64,000 bases of DNA from Flammeovirga agarivorans (lineage in GTDB: Bacteria; Bacteroidota; Bacteroidia; Cytophagales; Flammeovirgaceae): contig NZ_JABAIL010000001.1 of assembly GCF_012641475.1 (NCBI RefSeq), forward strand, positions 992,001 through 1,056,000. The letters run 5' to 3'. The notes beneath the pieces were generated by a model. That model saw only the letters and a program-made list of their open reading frames with translations, did not search any database and was not told the DNA's origin. This document shows positions 22,152-31,590 of this stretch, piece after piece. The position numbers and the translations under genes are program-made. Every line of letters starts with the position of its first letter. Position 1 is the stretch's first letter.

Positions 22152-22849
22152 TGAGTTTAGAAGGTAAAAAAGTGGTGATTACGGGTGGTACTTCTGGTAT
22201 TGGCCGTTGCATGCTTTCGCAATTCTTGATGTCAAAAGCAGAGGTTGTTTTCTGCGGACAGGAAAAAGACCTTGTTAATGAGATCAATAAGACGACTTTA
22301 GCAAAAGGTATTACAGTAGATCTAACATTACAGAATGATATTGATACTTTCTGCCAGTTTGTTGATGAACAGTTAGAGAGTGTTGATATTCTTATTAATA
22401 ATGCCGGTTATGTAATTGTTGCACCATTAGAAGAACTATCCAGGCAAGACTTTGAGAAAATGTATGCAATCAATGTCATTGCACCTGCCATGATCACAAA
22501 ATACTTTTTACCTCAATTTCGATCAAGAAAAGAAGGTGATATAATTAATATAGGAGCGACAGGTGGTGGATATGGTTTTCCTCAAGGAGCAGCTTATGCT
22601 TCTAGTAAAGCCGCTTTAGCTAATTTCTCTCAAACTTTGATAAAAGAAGTTCGTAAAGAAGGAATCAGAGTTTTTCATGTTGACCCTAGTTGGACGACTG
22701 GAACTAATAACAATAATAAAGGAGGGAAAATACCTTTGGATGAAGAACAACTCACAGCGGAGGATGTTGCATCAGCCGTTATAAATCAGTTGTTGTTACC
22801 TCGGAGAAGTTTCATTCCCAATATGAGTATATGGGCAACGAATCCCTAA
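22151..22849 (+). CDS. Short-chain dehydrogenase/reductase (SDR)
   Basis: 232 residues with a classical SDR layout: TGGTSGIG nucleotide-binding motif at 11-18, NNAGY near 82-86, IINIGATGGGYG in place of the usual serine strand, and catalytic Tyr149 and Lys153 in YASSK. The usual catalytic Ser appears replaced or shifted (GATGG), which is worth noting. NAD(P) use and substrate are unknown. It overlaps the DsbA-like gene by one base and ends at a strong terminator, so the two form a small operon. Confidence 0.88.
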   Translation: MSLEGKKVVITGGTSGIGRCMLSQFLMSKAEVVFCGQEKDLVNEINKTTLAKGITVDLTLQNDIDTFCQFVDEQLESVDILINNAGYVIVAPLEELSRQDFEKMYAINVIAPAMITKYFLPQFRSRKEGDIINIGATGGGYGFPQGAAYASSKAALANFSQTLIKEVRKEGIRVFHVDPSWTTGTNNNNKGGKIPLDEEQLTAEDVASAVINQLLLPRRSFIPNMSIWATNP

Positions 22850-22852
22850 CGA

Positions 22853-22884
22853 AAAAGGAGATGATTAATTCATCTCCTTTTTTT
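22853..22884 (+). terminator. Intrinsic terminator after the SDR gene
   Basis: AAAAGGAGATGA and TCATCTCCTTTT form a 12-bp stem around TTAAT, then a T-run. Confidence 0.85.
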
Positions 22885-23351
22885 GTGTAATATCAATAAT
22901 TTATCGCAACCGATTGAAACACTTTTTTAATGATATTGTTCCTTTTTGATGACGTAAATCACTATAAAATGTTACATGATTAAAGTTCTTTTATGTTAAA
23001 ATAGATTCGTATTTTATGATAATTTTAAGAATATCAACAACCGTTTGCTTTTATTTTTTTAACTAAATAACACTGCTTTGATGATTGTTGGTGAAGTTTT
23101 AAGTATTTTTGGTAAAACAAATTTGTTAAAATTTGATCTTTAATTTACCAATAATTAAACTCTTATTTCTTTTTAAAGTGTTTATATTGCACTTGTATTT
23201 AAAGCGGAAATAAGTTGTATATTTTTTAACCATAAAAAATTTCAATTTTAAATAGTTAAACTTAATCTAAATAAGAAGTATAGAATTGATTTGATAGTTA
23301 TTCTAACCTATTAATCGAAGCTAAATTTTTATTATCATTTTATTACTTATT
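22885..23351. promoter_or_regulatory. Long AT-rich leader region of PUL2
   Basis: No gene is seen in this stretch. It precedes the highly codon-biased susC of PUL2 and contains one good promoter candidate (annotated separately at 23077-23111), which would give a 5' leader of about 235 nt. No strong hairpin was recognised in the leader. Confidence 0.4.
23077..23111 (+). promoter_or_regulatory. Candidate PUL2 promoter (TTTG, 23 nt, TATTTTTG)
   Basis: TTTG at 23077-23080 and a perfect TAnnTTTG match at 23104-23111. The 23-nt spacer is slightly longer than the 19-21 nt usual in Bacteroides but inside the range reported for flavobacterial promoters. Confidence 0.4.
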
Positions 23352-26300
23352 ATGATCAAACTTTTACCTCTAACAAAAGAGTCTTTTGTTGGTGCCCTGA
23401 TCGTTATGTTCTCATTTTTCTTGAGCACTTCGGTAATTGCACAACAAAGAACTATTAAAGGAACAGTCGTAGATGAGACTGGAAGTCCTTTACCAGGTGT
23501 AGCAGTAGTTATTCAAGGTACTACACAAGGAACAACAACTGATTTTGACGGAAAATTTGCTATTGACCTTAATGAAACAGCTAAATTTTTAGAGTTTAGT
23601 TATATTGGTTATCAGAAAAAGGTAGCAGAGATTGGAACAACTACAAACTTCGATATCGCATTAGATGTTGATGCTGAGCAGTTGGAAGAAGTACTAGTAA
23701 TTGGTTACGGTAGCACAACAAAAAAGGACGCTACAGGATCAGTTGAAGCAGTTACAGCAGATAGCTTTAACAAAGGTGCGATTAACTCACCTCAAGGTTT
23801 ATTACAAGGTAAAGTAGCTGGTGTTCAAATCACAACAGGTGGTGGTGCTCCAGGTTCTGGATCAACTATTCGTATCCGTTCAGGTTCTTCATTATCAGCT
23901 TCTAACGATCCACTTATCGTTATTGATGGTGTACCGGTAGATTCTGATGGTGTATCAGGTATGCGTAACCCATTAAACGCAATTAACCCTGCGGATATTG
24001 AGTCAATGACCGTATTAAAAGATGCTTCTGCAACTGCTATTTATGGTTCAAGAGCATCAAACGGTGTAATTATCATCACAACAAAGAAAGGTGCTACTAA
24101 CGAGTCATCTATCAATGTTAACTACAATGGTTCAGTATCAATCAATACATTAAATGATCAAGTTGATGTATTATCAGCGGACCAATACAGACAAATGATG
24201 TCAGGTAGACCAGGTGAGCATTTATTAGGAGATGCGAATACTAACTGGCAAAGCGAAGTGATGAATACTTCAGTAAGTACTGACCACAACGTAGGTGTTT
24301 CAGGTAACGTAAAAGGATGGTTACCATATAGAGCTTCAGTAGGTTATACATTAGATAATGGTACTTTAGATGGTTCTTCAATGGATCGTACTACGATGAA
24401 CTTAAACTTGTCACCATCATTATTAGACGATCACTTAAAAATCAATGCCTCAGTAAAAGGTATGTTTGTGAATAACAAGTTTGGTAATACAGGTGCAATT
24501 GGTTCTGCAGTATCTTACGATCCTACGCAACCAGTATACGATGATAGATTCCCACAATATGGTGGATACCATACTTGGACAAACACAAGTGATCCAGCAT
24601 CAGGTAGATCGGTAAATGCCCCTTCTAACCCAATGGCAATGGTACACCAAAACTCAAATACATCGAATGTAAACAGAAGTATTGGTAACGCACAGTTTGA
24701 CTATAAAGTACACGGTTTCGAAGACCTTACTTTTAAAGTAAACGCTGGTTATGACTACTCATCTTCTAAAGGTGGTGTTTATGAAGGACTTGAGACTTCA
24801 TGGAATGAAAACAACGGCCCTGCAGGTAGCGATGAGAAAGGTGGTTATGTATCTGATTACACTCAAACTAAACGTAACGAGTTATTGGATGTTTATGCGC
24901 AATACAATAAAGAAATTGGTAAGCATAAATTTGATGTAATGGGTGGTTACTCATGGCAACACTTCTACGAAGATGGTACTTCGGTAGAAAGCAACGCTTA
25001 CGGTTATAAAACAAAAGATCAAACTTGGGCAACTGAGTACTACTTAGTTTCATTCTTTGGTAGAGCAAACTATACTTTCAATGAAAAGTATATGGCAACA
25101 GTTACAGTTCGTCAAGATGGTACATCTCGTTTCTCTCCAAATAACAGATGGGGTACTTTCCCTTCATTAGCTTTGGCTTGGAAAATTAAAGAAGAGCCAT
25201 GGATGCAAGGAGTTACTGCAGTATCTGACTTGAAATTAAGAGCAGGTGTAGGTGTTACTGGTCAGCAAAATATTGGTGCAGGTAACTACCCTTACATGCC
25301 AACTTATACAGTAGGTGATGCTAACTCAAAGTATGGTTTCTATAACCCAACTACAGGACAATGGGAGTACATCAATACAACTCGTCCAGAAGGTTATGAC
25401 GAAAACATCAAGTGGGAAGAAACAATCACATACAACGCAGGTTTCGACTACGGTTTATTTAACGATAGAGTAACAGGTTCATTAGAAGGTTACTACAGAG
25501 TAACAAACGACTTATTGAACGTTATTCCGGTACCAGGTGGTTCGAACTTAACAAACATGTTATTAACGAACGTAGGTTCAATGGAAAACAAAGGTGTTGA
25601 ATTCTCTGTAAACACTAAAATTATCCAAAAGCAAGATATGCACTGGGACTTCGGTGTGAACATGACTTGGAACGATTCGAAAATTACAAAACTTACGTTA
25701 GTAGATGATCCTAACTATGAAGGTGTGAAAGTAGGTGGTATCGCAGGTGGTACTGGTGAAACTATCCAAATTCATAGAGAAGGTTACACTCCATATTCAT
25801 TCTTAGTATATGAGCAAATCTATGACGATAATGGTAAGCCAATTGAAGGTGCATATGTAGATAGAAACGGTGATGGTGTTATCGATGAAAAAGATAAGTA
25901 CATCGCTGGTGACCCTATGGCCAACTTCTACTTAGGTTTCTCTACTCGTTTCATGTACAAAAACTGGGAATTCAGTATGTCAGCTCGTGCACAATTTGGT
26001 GCTCAGGTGTACAACAACGTAGATTCAAACAACTCTGCATATGACCAATTGTATGTATCAGCAAACAACAACACAAACAACGTGACTACTGATATTTACA
26101 ACACAGGTTTCCAAACTAGACAGTTACACTCTGATTACTATATCCAAGATGCTAACTTCTTGAGAATAGATAACATCATGGTAGGTTATAACTTCAATAA
26201 CTTATTCGGAGGTAAAACAAGTGCTCGTGTATTCGGTACAGTAAATAACCCTTGTGTATTCTCAAACTATAAAGGTGTTGACCCAGAGATTCAAGGTGGT

Positions 26301-26363
26301 ATCGATAACAACATGTATCCACGTCCAACGACTTACATGTTAGGTTTCAACGTGAACTTCTAG
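23352..26363 (+). CDS. SusC-like TonB-dependent outer-membrane transporter (PUL2)
   Basis: 1003 residues. Signal peptide to about residue 31 (STSVIAQ), carboxypeptidase-like regulatory domain (about 32-110), the EEVLVIGYGSTTKKDATGSV link, plug with IRIRSGSSLSASNDPLIVID and VLKDASATAIYGSRASNGVI, then the barrel ending MLGFNVNF. It would import oligosaccharides, most likely alpha-glucans given the starch-binding-like SusE encoded downstream. Codon choice is strongly biased to a few preferred codons, suggesting very high expression. The susD gene follows after 24 nt. Confidence 0.95.
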   Translation: MIKLLPLTKESFVGALIVMFSFFLSTSVIAQQRTIKGTVVDETGSPLPGVAVVIQGTTQGTTTDFDGKFAIDLNETAKFLEFSYIGYQKKVAEIGTTTNFDIALDVDAEQLEEVLVIGYGSTTKKDATGSVEAVTADSFNKGAINSPQGLLQGKVAGVQITTGGGAPGSGSTIRIRSGSSLSASNDPLIVIDGVPVDSDGVSGMRNPLNAINPADIESMTVLKDASATAIYGSRASNGVIIITTKKGATNESSINVNYNGSVSINTLNDQVDVLSADQYRQMMSGRPGEHLLGDANTNWQSEVMNTSVSTDHNVGVSGNVKGWLPYRASVGYTLDNGTLDGSSMDRTTMNLNLSPSLLDDHLKINASVKGMFVNNKFGNTGAIGSAVSYDPTQPVYDDRFPQYGGYHTWTNTSDPASGRSVNAPSNPMAMVHQNSNTSNVNRSIGNAQFDYKVHGFEDLTFKVNAGYDYSSSKGGVYEGLETSWNENNGPAGSDEKGGYVSDYTQTKRNELLDVYAQYNKEIGKHKFDVMGGYSWQHFYEDGTSVESNAYGYKTKDQTWATEYYLVSFFGRANYTFNEKYMATVTVRQDGTSRFSPNNRWGTFPSLALAWKIKEEPWMQGVTAVSDLKLRAGVGVTGQQNIGAGNYPYMPTYTVGDANSKYGFYNPTTGQWEYINTTRPEGYDENIKWEETITYNAGFDYGLFNDRVTGSLEGYYRVTNDLLNVIPVPGGSNLTNMLLTNVGSMENKGVEFSVNTKIIQKQDMHWDFGVNMTWNDSKITKLTLVDDPNYEGVKVGGIAGGTGETIQIHREGYTPYSFLVYEQIYDDNGKPIEGAYVDRNGDGVIDEKDKYIAGDPMANFYLGFSTRFMYKNWEFSMSARAQFGAQVYNNVDSNNSAYDQLYVSANNNTNNVTTDIYNTGFQTRQLHSDYYIQDANFLRIDNIMVGYNFNNLFGGKTSARVFGTVNNPCVFSNYKGVDPEIQGGIDNNMYPRPTTYMLGFNVNF

Positions 26364-26387
26364 TAACGACTTAAATAAGACATTAAG

Positions 26388-27995
26388 ATGAATTTTAAAT
26401 CAATCAAAAAATATATAGCAGTAGCATCAATTGCTGTTACTGCAGGATTCACTTCTTGTGTTCATCAGTTGGACACAGTGCCAGTAGATCCAAATGTTGA
26501 TACTAAAGATAAAGTATACCAAAGTGTTGAAGATTATAATCAAGGTCTTGCAAAGTTATATGCTGGTTATGCAGTAACAGGGCAGCAAGGACCTGATGGT
26601 AACGGTGACCTTGGTGGTATTGACGAAGGTGCATCACAATACTTACGTAGATATTGGGAAGCACAAGAGTTACCAACAGATGAAGCGATTAACTGTTGGG
26701 GTGACCCAGGTCAACCAGATATGTCTACAATGACTTGGTCAACAAACAACACGCTAAATGAAGCGTTATATTACAGAATTATCTACCAAATCTCTTTAGC
26801 AAACCAATTCTTAAGAGATGCAGCAGATTCTGGTTTTGACCTAACAAGGCAAAGAGCTGAAGCAAGATTCTTAAGAGCTTATTCTTACTGGCATGCTTTA
26901 GATTTATACGGTAATGGTGTACCTAAAGTAACTGAAGAAAATTCAGTAGGGTCAGACTTACCTGAGCCTTGGGGAGCACAAGAAGGAAGAGAATTATTCG
27001 ACTACTTAGTAGCTGAATTAAAGTCTATTCTTGATGATGCTAACGATGAGCACTTAGTTGATATCGGATCTAGCATGTTTGGTCAAGCAAACAAAGGTGT
27101 AGCACACATGTTATTGGCTAAGTTATACTTAAATGCTGAAGTGTATATCGGTGAGCCTCACTGGGAAGATGCTAAAAAGTATACAGATTTAGTTGTAAAC
27201 AACTACATGATTTCTGATTCAGAGAAAAATGCTGTTTCTGCTTACCAATCATTATTCGTAATGGATAACTACGAAGAGTACAATGAGATCATCTTCTCAA
27301 TTAACTACTTCGGTAACCAAACTCGTACTTGGGGTGGTATGACTTATCTAATCAATGCTGCGACTGGTGGTGATATGGATAGAGATATGATGGGTGCTCC
27401 AGGTTGGGGTGGTAACAGATCTATGACTTCATTACAGAAGTACTTTGATGGAGCTACAGATGAAAGATCATTATTCTTTGTACACACAGATGATAATGGT
27501 AATGAATTAACAGAAATTGTTGATTTCACTCAATTTGTTCAAGGTGTTCAGGTAACTAAATTCAGAAATGTAGATTCAAAAGGTAATCCTGGTGATGCTA
27601 CTTTCGCAGAAACAAACTTCCCTGTATTCCGTGTAGCAGATGCATTATTAATGCAAACTGAGATTGAATGGAGAATGTACGGTTCAGCTAAGAATGATAA
27701 CATCAGACTTTTATGGGAAAGAGCTGGTCGTCCGACGTCTGCAGTTCCAACTGTAAGTGCTGAAGTATTATTAGCAGAAAGAGCAAGAGAATTATACTGG
27801 GAAGGACATAGACGTCAAGACCTTAGAAGATTTAATACTTTTACAAAAGGTACAGTTGTTCCAACATGGCCATACAAAGGTGCTCAAACAGCTCCAGGTG
27901 GTTTAACAACAGTTGCTGAAACTTATGAGGTATACCCAATTCCTTCATCAGAAATTGGAGCTAACCCTAATTTGACGCAAAACAAAGGATACTAG
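26388..27995 (+). CDS. SusD/RagB-like surface glycan-binding lipoprotein (PUL2)
   Basis: 535 residues with lipobox GFTSC (Cys24) followed by VHQLDTVPVDPN, a usual SusD beginning. Helical repeats include ARFLRAYSYWHALDLYGNGV and GVAHMLLAKLYLNAEVYIG; the C-terminal domain has VFRVADALLMQTEIEW, ARELYWEGHRRQDLRRF and ends NPNLTQNKGY. It pairs with the preceding SusC. Codon use is as biased as in susC. A hairpin starts 9 nt after its stop codon. Confidence 0.95.
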   Translation: MNFKSIKKYIAVASIAVTAGFTSCVHQLDTVPVDPNVDTKDKVYQSVEDYNQGLAKLYAGYAVTGQQGPDGNGDLGGIDEGASQYLRRYWEAQELPTDEAINCWGDPGQPDMSTMTWSTNNTLNEALYYRIIYQISLANQFLRDAADSGFDLTRQRAEARFLRAYSYWHALDLYGNGVPKVTEENSVGSDLPEPWGAQEGRELFDYLVAELKSILDDANDEHLVDIGSSMFGQANKGVAHMLLAKLYLNAEVYIGEPHWEDAKKYTDLVVNNYMISDSEKNAVSAYQSLFVMDNYEEYNEIIFSINYFGNQTRTWGGMTYLINAATGGDMDRDMMGAPGWGGNRSMTSLQKYFDGATDERSLFFVHTDDNGNELTEIVDFTQFVQGVQVTKFRNVDSKGNPGDATFAETNFPVFRVADALLMQTEIEWRMYGSAKNDNIRLLWERAGRPTSAVPTVSAEVLLAERARELYWEGHRRQDLRRFNTFTKGTVVPTWPYKGAQTAPGGLTTVAETYEVYPIPSSEIGANPNLTQNKGY

Positions 27996-28004
27996 AAAAA
28001 ATAT

Positions 28005-28029
28005 CACAGCGGTATTTAATGCCGCTGTG
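28005..28029 (+). promoter_or_regulatory. Intra-operon hairpin after the PUL2 susD
   Basis: Perfect 8-bp stem CACAGCGG (28005-28012) and CCGCTGTG (28022-28029) with a 9-nt loop and no U-tract. It overlaps the first codons of the longest possible frame of the next gene, supporting the downstream start at 28067. Confidence 0.6.
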
Positions 28030-28066
28030 TATGAAGATATTTCAAAAACTTTATACTAAAAAAGTA

Positions 28067-30070
28067 ATGAAAAAAACATTATCAATCTTAATGATCTTCA
28101 TGGCATTCTTTTCTTGCCGTGAGAGAGAGTTAACTCAAACTGGTAATCCAGAGGATTATGTAAGTCCTGAGTTTACAAAAGTTCCTGACACAGAAAAACT
28201 GTACATATTTACAGAAGAAACTTCAGGAGATGCATTTGAAACATTGGAGTGGTCTGCTGCTGATTTTGGTGCTGCAACAGAATACAACTACCAAATTATA
28301 GCTTCAATTGAAGGATATGATGCAGAGTCAGTAGTTACGCTAGTAAGTGGTAGTGCTACTTCTGTTGAGATTTCTCAAAAAGAGTTGAATGATGCCATCA
28401 TGTATATTACAGGTGCGTTGTCAGAAGGTATGGTTACAGAAGAAAATGTAACATTAAATATTAAAGCATTTATCGGTGATTTCCCTACAGGTTCTGGTGT
28501 AGTATCTTCAGCTAAGCCTGCAAATGCTAATGTTTACCCTTATTTTACTCCTTCATTACCTGGTAACAGAATGTATGTTCGTGGTGATCACCAAGGTTGG
28601 ACTGAAGGTGATGAAACAACAATTTTAGGTTCAGAAGAAGAGGAAGGTGGACCATATACTGGTTACATGTACTTAAATGAAAACTTTAAGGTGTCAACAG
28701 GTGCAACTTGGAACGGTGGTGATAACTACGGTCAAGATGGTGAGTGGGATAACCAAGGTAATGGTATCAAAACTGCAATTTCAACAGATGGAGGAGATAT
28801 TAAAGTAACTCCAGGTCCTGGTTTCTACTTCATGAATACAAATGGATCTTCATCATTATTTATTGAGCAACTAGTATTCTCAGTGAAAGGTACTGCAGTT
28901 CCAAATGGTGAAATTGTAATGGACTATGATGCGACAAACCGTTACTTATATGCAAATGTAGACTTCGTAGATGGTTCATTTACTTTCTATGCTACAGATG
29001 AGCACAACTTTGGTAAAGGCGACATGGATGGTATTACTGTAATTGGTGGTGAGCCAATTGAAGTAAAAGCAGGTAACAAAATGGTTATTCTTGACCTTAA
29101 AAACCCAGGTACGTATATTTACTACTACCAAGGTGCGATTGAAATCACTGCTCCAGTTCTTACTCCATTAACAACAACTGAGTATGTTCTTGCGAAAGAA
29201 GACAAAGATGAAGCAATTGAAGCTATTTCTTGGTCTGCAGCTGTATTTGGAGAAGAGGAACTTGATAAGTACCAGTTGTTATTAGGGTCACAAGTATTGT
29301 ATGAAGGAACAGACTTAACAACTACTTTGACTGTAGCTGAATTAAATGCAGCAGCACTTAAAAATGGTGGTGAAGCAGGTAAATCTTTAGTTCACTCTTT
29401 ACGAGTAGTGGCAATGTTTACTGAAGGCTCAAAACTAGAGTCTGAATTATTAGAATTGACAATCACTCCTTACTTAGCTTTTCAAGAGTACTTATATATG
29501 ATCGGTGGTTACAACGGTTGGAGCTTTAATGAAGATGATGTTGTTAACCTAAAAGATCAAGAAGGTAATTACTCTGCATGGGTATGGCTAGATCAAGCAG
29601 ATGCTGATAATGGCTTTAAATTTACTACAGTAGATAACTGGAATGATGGTACTAACTATGGTTATGCTTCTGACAATAAATTATCAACTGATGGTGGAGC
29701 TGGTAATATCCCAGTAGGAGCTACAAACCATTATGATGTTAAAATGAACACTGAATCATTAACATATGAATTAGTTCCATTAAAATGGGGATTAATTGGT
29801 GCAGCAACTCCTGGTGAGTGGGATACTGATTCAGAAATGACATTAGATGAAGGTACTAAAACTTGGACTTGGACTGGAGATTTAACTCATGGTGAGTACA
29901 AGTTTAGAGCTAACAATGAATGGGCATATAACTTAGGTGCTTCAGACACTGATGGTGTTGTTGTTTTTGACGGACCAAATATGGTAAATGAAGACCCAGG
30001 TAACTATACTATTACGTTAACTTATGATGTTGATACTGATACATTCAGTATGACAAAAGTTCAGAACTAA
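28067..30070 (+). CDS. SusE/SusF-like starch-binding outer-membrane lipoprotein (PUL2)
   Basis: 667 residues from ATG at 28067 (MKKTLSILMIFMAFFSC), which places a proper lipobox at Cys17; the longer frame from 28019 begins inside the hairpin and lacks a signal peptide at its N terminus. Two SusE-type domains are seen (FETLEWSAADFGAATEYNYQ near 48-67; AIEAISWSAAVFGEEELDKY near 380-400), each followed by beta modules like the starch-binding CBMs of SusE/SusF: MYVRGDHQGWTEGDE, YLYMIGGYNGWSFNED, and WGLIGAATPGEWDTDSEM near the C terminus. It probably binds alpha-glucan at the surface alongside SusC/SusD. It ends the PUL2 operon at a terminator. Confidence 0.88.
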   Translation: MKKTLSILMIFMAFFSCRERELTQTGNPEDYVSPEFTKVPDTEKLYIFTEETSGDAFETLEWSAADFGAATEYNYQIIASIEGYDAESVVTLVSGSATSVEISQKELNDAIMYITGALSEGMVTEENVTLNIKAFIGDFPTGSGVVSSAKPANANVYPYFTPSLPGNRMYVRGDHQGWTEGDETTILGSEEEEGGPYTGYMYLNENFKVSTGATWNGGDNYGQDGEWDNQGNGIKTAISTDGGDIKVTPGPGFYFMNTNGSSSLFIEQLVFSVKGTAVPNGEIVMDYDATNRYLYANVDFVDGSFTFYATDEHNFGKGDMDGITVIGGEPIEVKAGNKMVILDLKNPGTYIYYYQGAIEITAPVLTPLTTTEYVLAKEDKDEAIEAISWSAAVFGEEELDKYQLLLGSQVLYEGTDLTTTLTVAELNAAALKNGGEAGKSLVHSLRVVAMFTEGSKLESELLELTITPYLAFQEYLYMIGGYNGWSFNEDDVVNLKDQEGNYSAWVWLDQADADNGFKFTTVDNWNDGTNYGYASDNKLSTDGGAGNIPVGATNHYDVKMNTESLTYELVPLKWGLIGAATPGEWDTDSEMTLDEGTKTWTWTGDLTHGEYKFRANNEWAYNLGASDTDGVVVFDGPNMVNEDPGNYTITLTYDVDTDTFSMTKVQN

Positions 30071-30093
30071 TAGTGATAGATAAAATATATAAG

Positions 30094-30126
30094 AAGCAAC
30101 CTCAGAAATGGGGTTGCTTTTTTTTA
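30094..30126 (+). terminator. Intrinsic terminator at the end of PUL2
   Basis: AAGCAACC pairs with GGTTGCTT around TCAGAAATGG, followed by a run of eight T. Confidence 0.85.
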
Positions 30127-30152
30127 TTTTTGAGCCTAAATCAATTTCAATT

Positions 30153-30647
30153 ATGATAAACATAACAAAAGCAACCACTAATCAACAACTCAAACATATA
30201 GAGGTCTTGGCAAAGGAAATTTGGAATGAGCATTATGTCAAGATTATCGGGCAGGAACAAGTTGACTACATGTTGGACAAGTTTCAGTCTTTTTCTGCTA
30301 TGGAAGTACAAGTAGAAAACGGATTGGAATATTATACCTTATCATTCAATAATAAACTGGCAGGGTATCTTGCTTTTAAAGAAGAAAGTGATCAATTGTT
30401 CCTTTCTAAAATTTATGTATTAGCAGCTTTGAGAGGGAATAAAATTGCAAAACATGGAATGAACTACGTGGTTTCCCAAGCACAGCAAAGAGGTAAAGGG
30501 GGAATACGACTAACCGTCAATAAATATAACGAGGGAGCGATAAAAGCCTATGCAAAAATGGGGTTTGAAAAAATAGATGATGTCGTTGCAGACATAGGAA
30601 AGGGCTATGTTATGGATGATTTTGTATTACTTAAGAAAATTGATTGA
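30153..30647 (+). CDS. GNAT family N-acetyltransferase
   Basis: 164 residues from ATG at 30153 (MINITKATTNQQLKHIEVL). A longer frame from 30108 starts inside the PUL2 terminator and is rejected. The GNAT core is seen in KLAGYLAFKEESDQLFLSKIYVLAALRGNKIAKHGMNYV (split here as strands 4-5 and the RGNKIA acetyl-CoA pyrophosphate loop, a variant of R/QxxGxG/A) and NKYNEGAIKAYAKMGFE, the usual C-terminal motif. The acceptor substrate is unknown. Confidence 0.85.
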   Translation: MINITKATTNQQLKHIEVLAKEIWNEHYVKIIGQEQVDYMLDKFQSFSAMEVQVENGLEYYTLSFNNKLAGYLAFKEESDQLFLSKIYVLAALRGNKIAKHGMNYVVSQAQQRGKGGIRLTVNKYNEGAIKAYAKMGFEKIDDVVADIGKGYVMDDFVLLKKID

Positions 30648-30750
30648 TGTGGGTTTGTTAATTAACTCACGTTAAAAATCACTTAAAGTTATTTAATGAA
30701 AATGTCATCAAAAAAAGGTGATTTATCTTAGGATTTCACTTCCTAAACAT

Positions 30751-30758
30751 TAGCTTTG
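30751..30758 (+). promoter_or_regulatory. Candidate -7 element of the peroxiredoxin gene (TAGCTTTG)
   Basis: Perfect TAnnTTTG match. It overlaps the position just before an upstream in-frame ATG at 30760 and gives a leader of about 37 nt to ATG 30802, so it decides for the downstream start. No clear TTTG at -33. Confidence 0.5.
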
Positions 30759-30801
30759 TGTGATATTAAATTATATTCATTTAACTAAAACTTTAGTAGC
30801 T

Positions 30802-31434
30802 ATGTCATTAGTGAACAAACCAGCTCCATTATTCACTGCAGGTGCTGTAATCAATGGTGAAGAGATCGTTGAAGACTTCTCATTAGAGCAATATATCGGT
30901 AAGAAGGAAGTAGTATTATTCTTCTACCCGAAAGACTTCACTTTCGTTTGTCCAACTGAAATCTTAGCATTCCAAGAATTATTACCAGAATTCGAGAAAA
31001 GAAACGTACAAGTAATTGGTGTTTCTACTGATACTGAAGAAACTCACTTAGCATGGTTATTAACACCAAAAGCTGAAGGTGGTATCGAAGGTGTTACTTA
31101 TCCATTAGTAGCTGATGCTGCTAAAACTATTGCTATGAACTATGGCGTATTAGGTGGTGAGTATACTTTTGACGAAGATACTGCACAATGGTCTTTCGAA
31201 GGTGCTCCTATCGCATTAAGAGGTACTTTCTTAATTGACAAAGCTGGTAACGTTAGACACCAAGTAATTAATGATTTCCCTCTAGGTCGTAACATCGAAG
31301 ATACGTTACGTATGGTAGATGCTTTACAATTCACTGAAAAGCATGGTGAAGTTTGTCCTGCAAACTGGGAAGAAGGTAAAGATTCAATGAAACCAACTCG
31401 CGAAGGTGTAGCTGATTATTTATCAAATCACTAA
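30802..31434 (+). CDS. Typical 2-Cys peroxiredoxin (AhpC/Tsa family)
   Basis: 210 residues from ATG at 30802 (MSLVNKPAPLFTAGAVINGE); the longer frame from 30760 lacks conservation and starts at the promoter. Peroxidatic Cys50 in KDFTFVCPTEI, resolving Cys185 in HGEVCPANWEEG, GVSTDTEETHLAW and the conserved Arg in LRGTFLIDKAGNVRH are all present. It reduces hydrogen peroxide and organic peroxides in the cytoplasm. Strongly biased codons point to high expression. A terminator with a 13-bp stem follows. Confidence 0.95.
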   Translation: MSLVNKPAPLFTAGAVINGEEIVEDFSLEQYIGKKEVVLFFYPKDFTFVCPTEILAFQELLPEFEKRNVQVIGVSTDTEETHLAWLLTPKAEGGIEGVTYPLVADAAKTIAMNYGVLGGEYTFDEDTAQWSFEGAPIALRGTFLIDKAGNVRHQVINDFPLGRNIEDTLRMVDALQFTEKHGEVCPANWEEGKDSMKPTREGVADYLSNH

Positions 31435-31473
31435 GAAATATATTTATTTAGGATTAGAATTATCTTAAATTTG

Positions 31474-31509
31474 AGCTTCTCTCTATCTAATAGGGGGAAG
31501 CTTTTTTTA
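31474..31509 (+). terminator. Intrinsic terminator after the peroxiredoxin gene
   Basis: AGCTTCTCTCTAT pairs with ATAGGGGGAAGCT (13 bp with two G-U) across a 3-nt loop, then T7. Confidence 0.9.
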
Positions 31510-31530
31510 TTGAGTTATAACAATACACTT

Positions 31531-31562
31531 TTTGTAGCGTTATATTGATATACGTAAATTTT
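31531..31562 (+). promoter_or_regulatory. Candidate promoter (TTTG, 20 nt, TAAATTTT)
   Basis: TTTG at 31531-31534, 20-nt spacer, and TAAATTTT at 31555-31562, one mismatch from TAnnTTTG. Spacing matches the Bacteroidota consensus and gives a leader of about 20 nt to the ATG at 31591. Confidence 0.5.
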
Positions 31563-31590
31563 ATTGATTCAGTGATTAACTAACAACAAG

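Noticed and set aside
28019-28066. Longer start of the PUL2 SusE-like gene
   Set aside because: It begins inside a hairpin and would bury the lipoprotein signal peptide.
30108-30152. Longer start of the GNAT gene
   Set aside because: The first codons lie inside the PUL2 terminator; ATG at 30153 gives the conserved N terminus.
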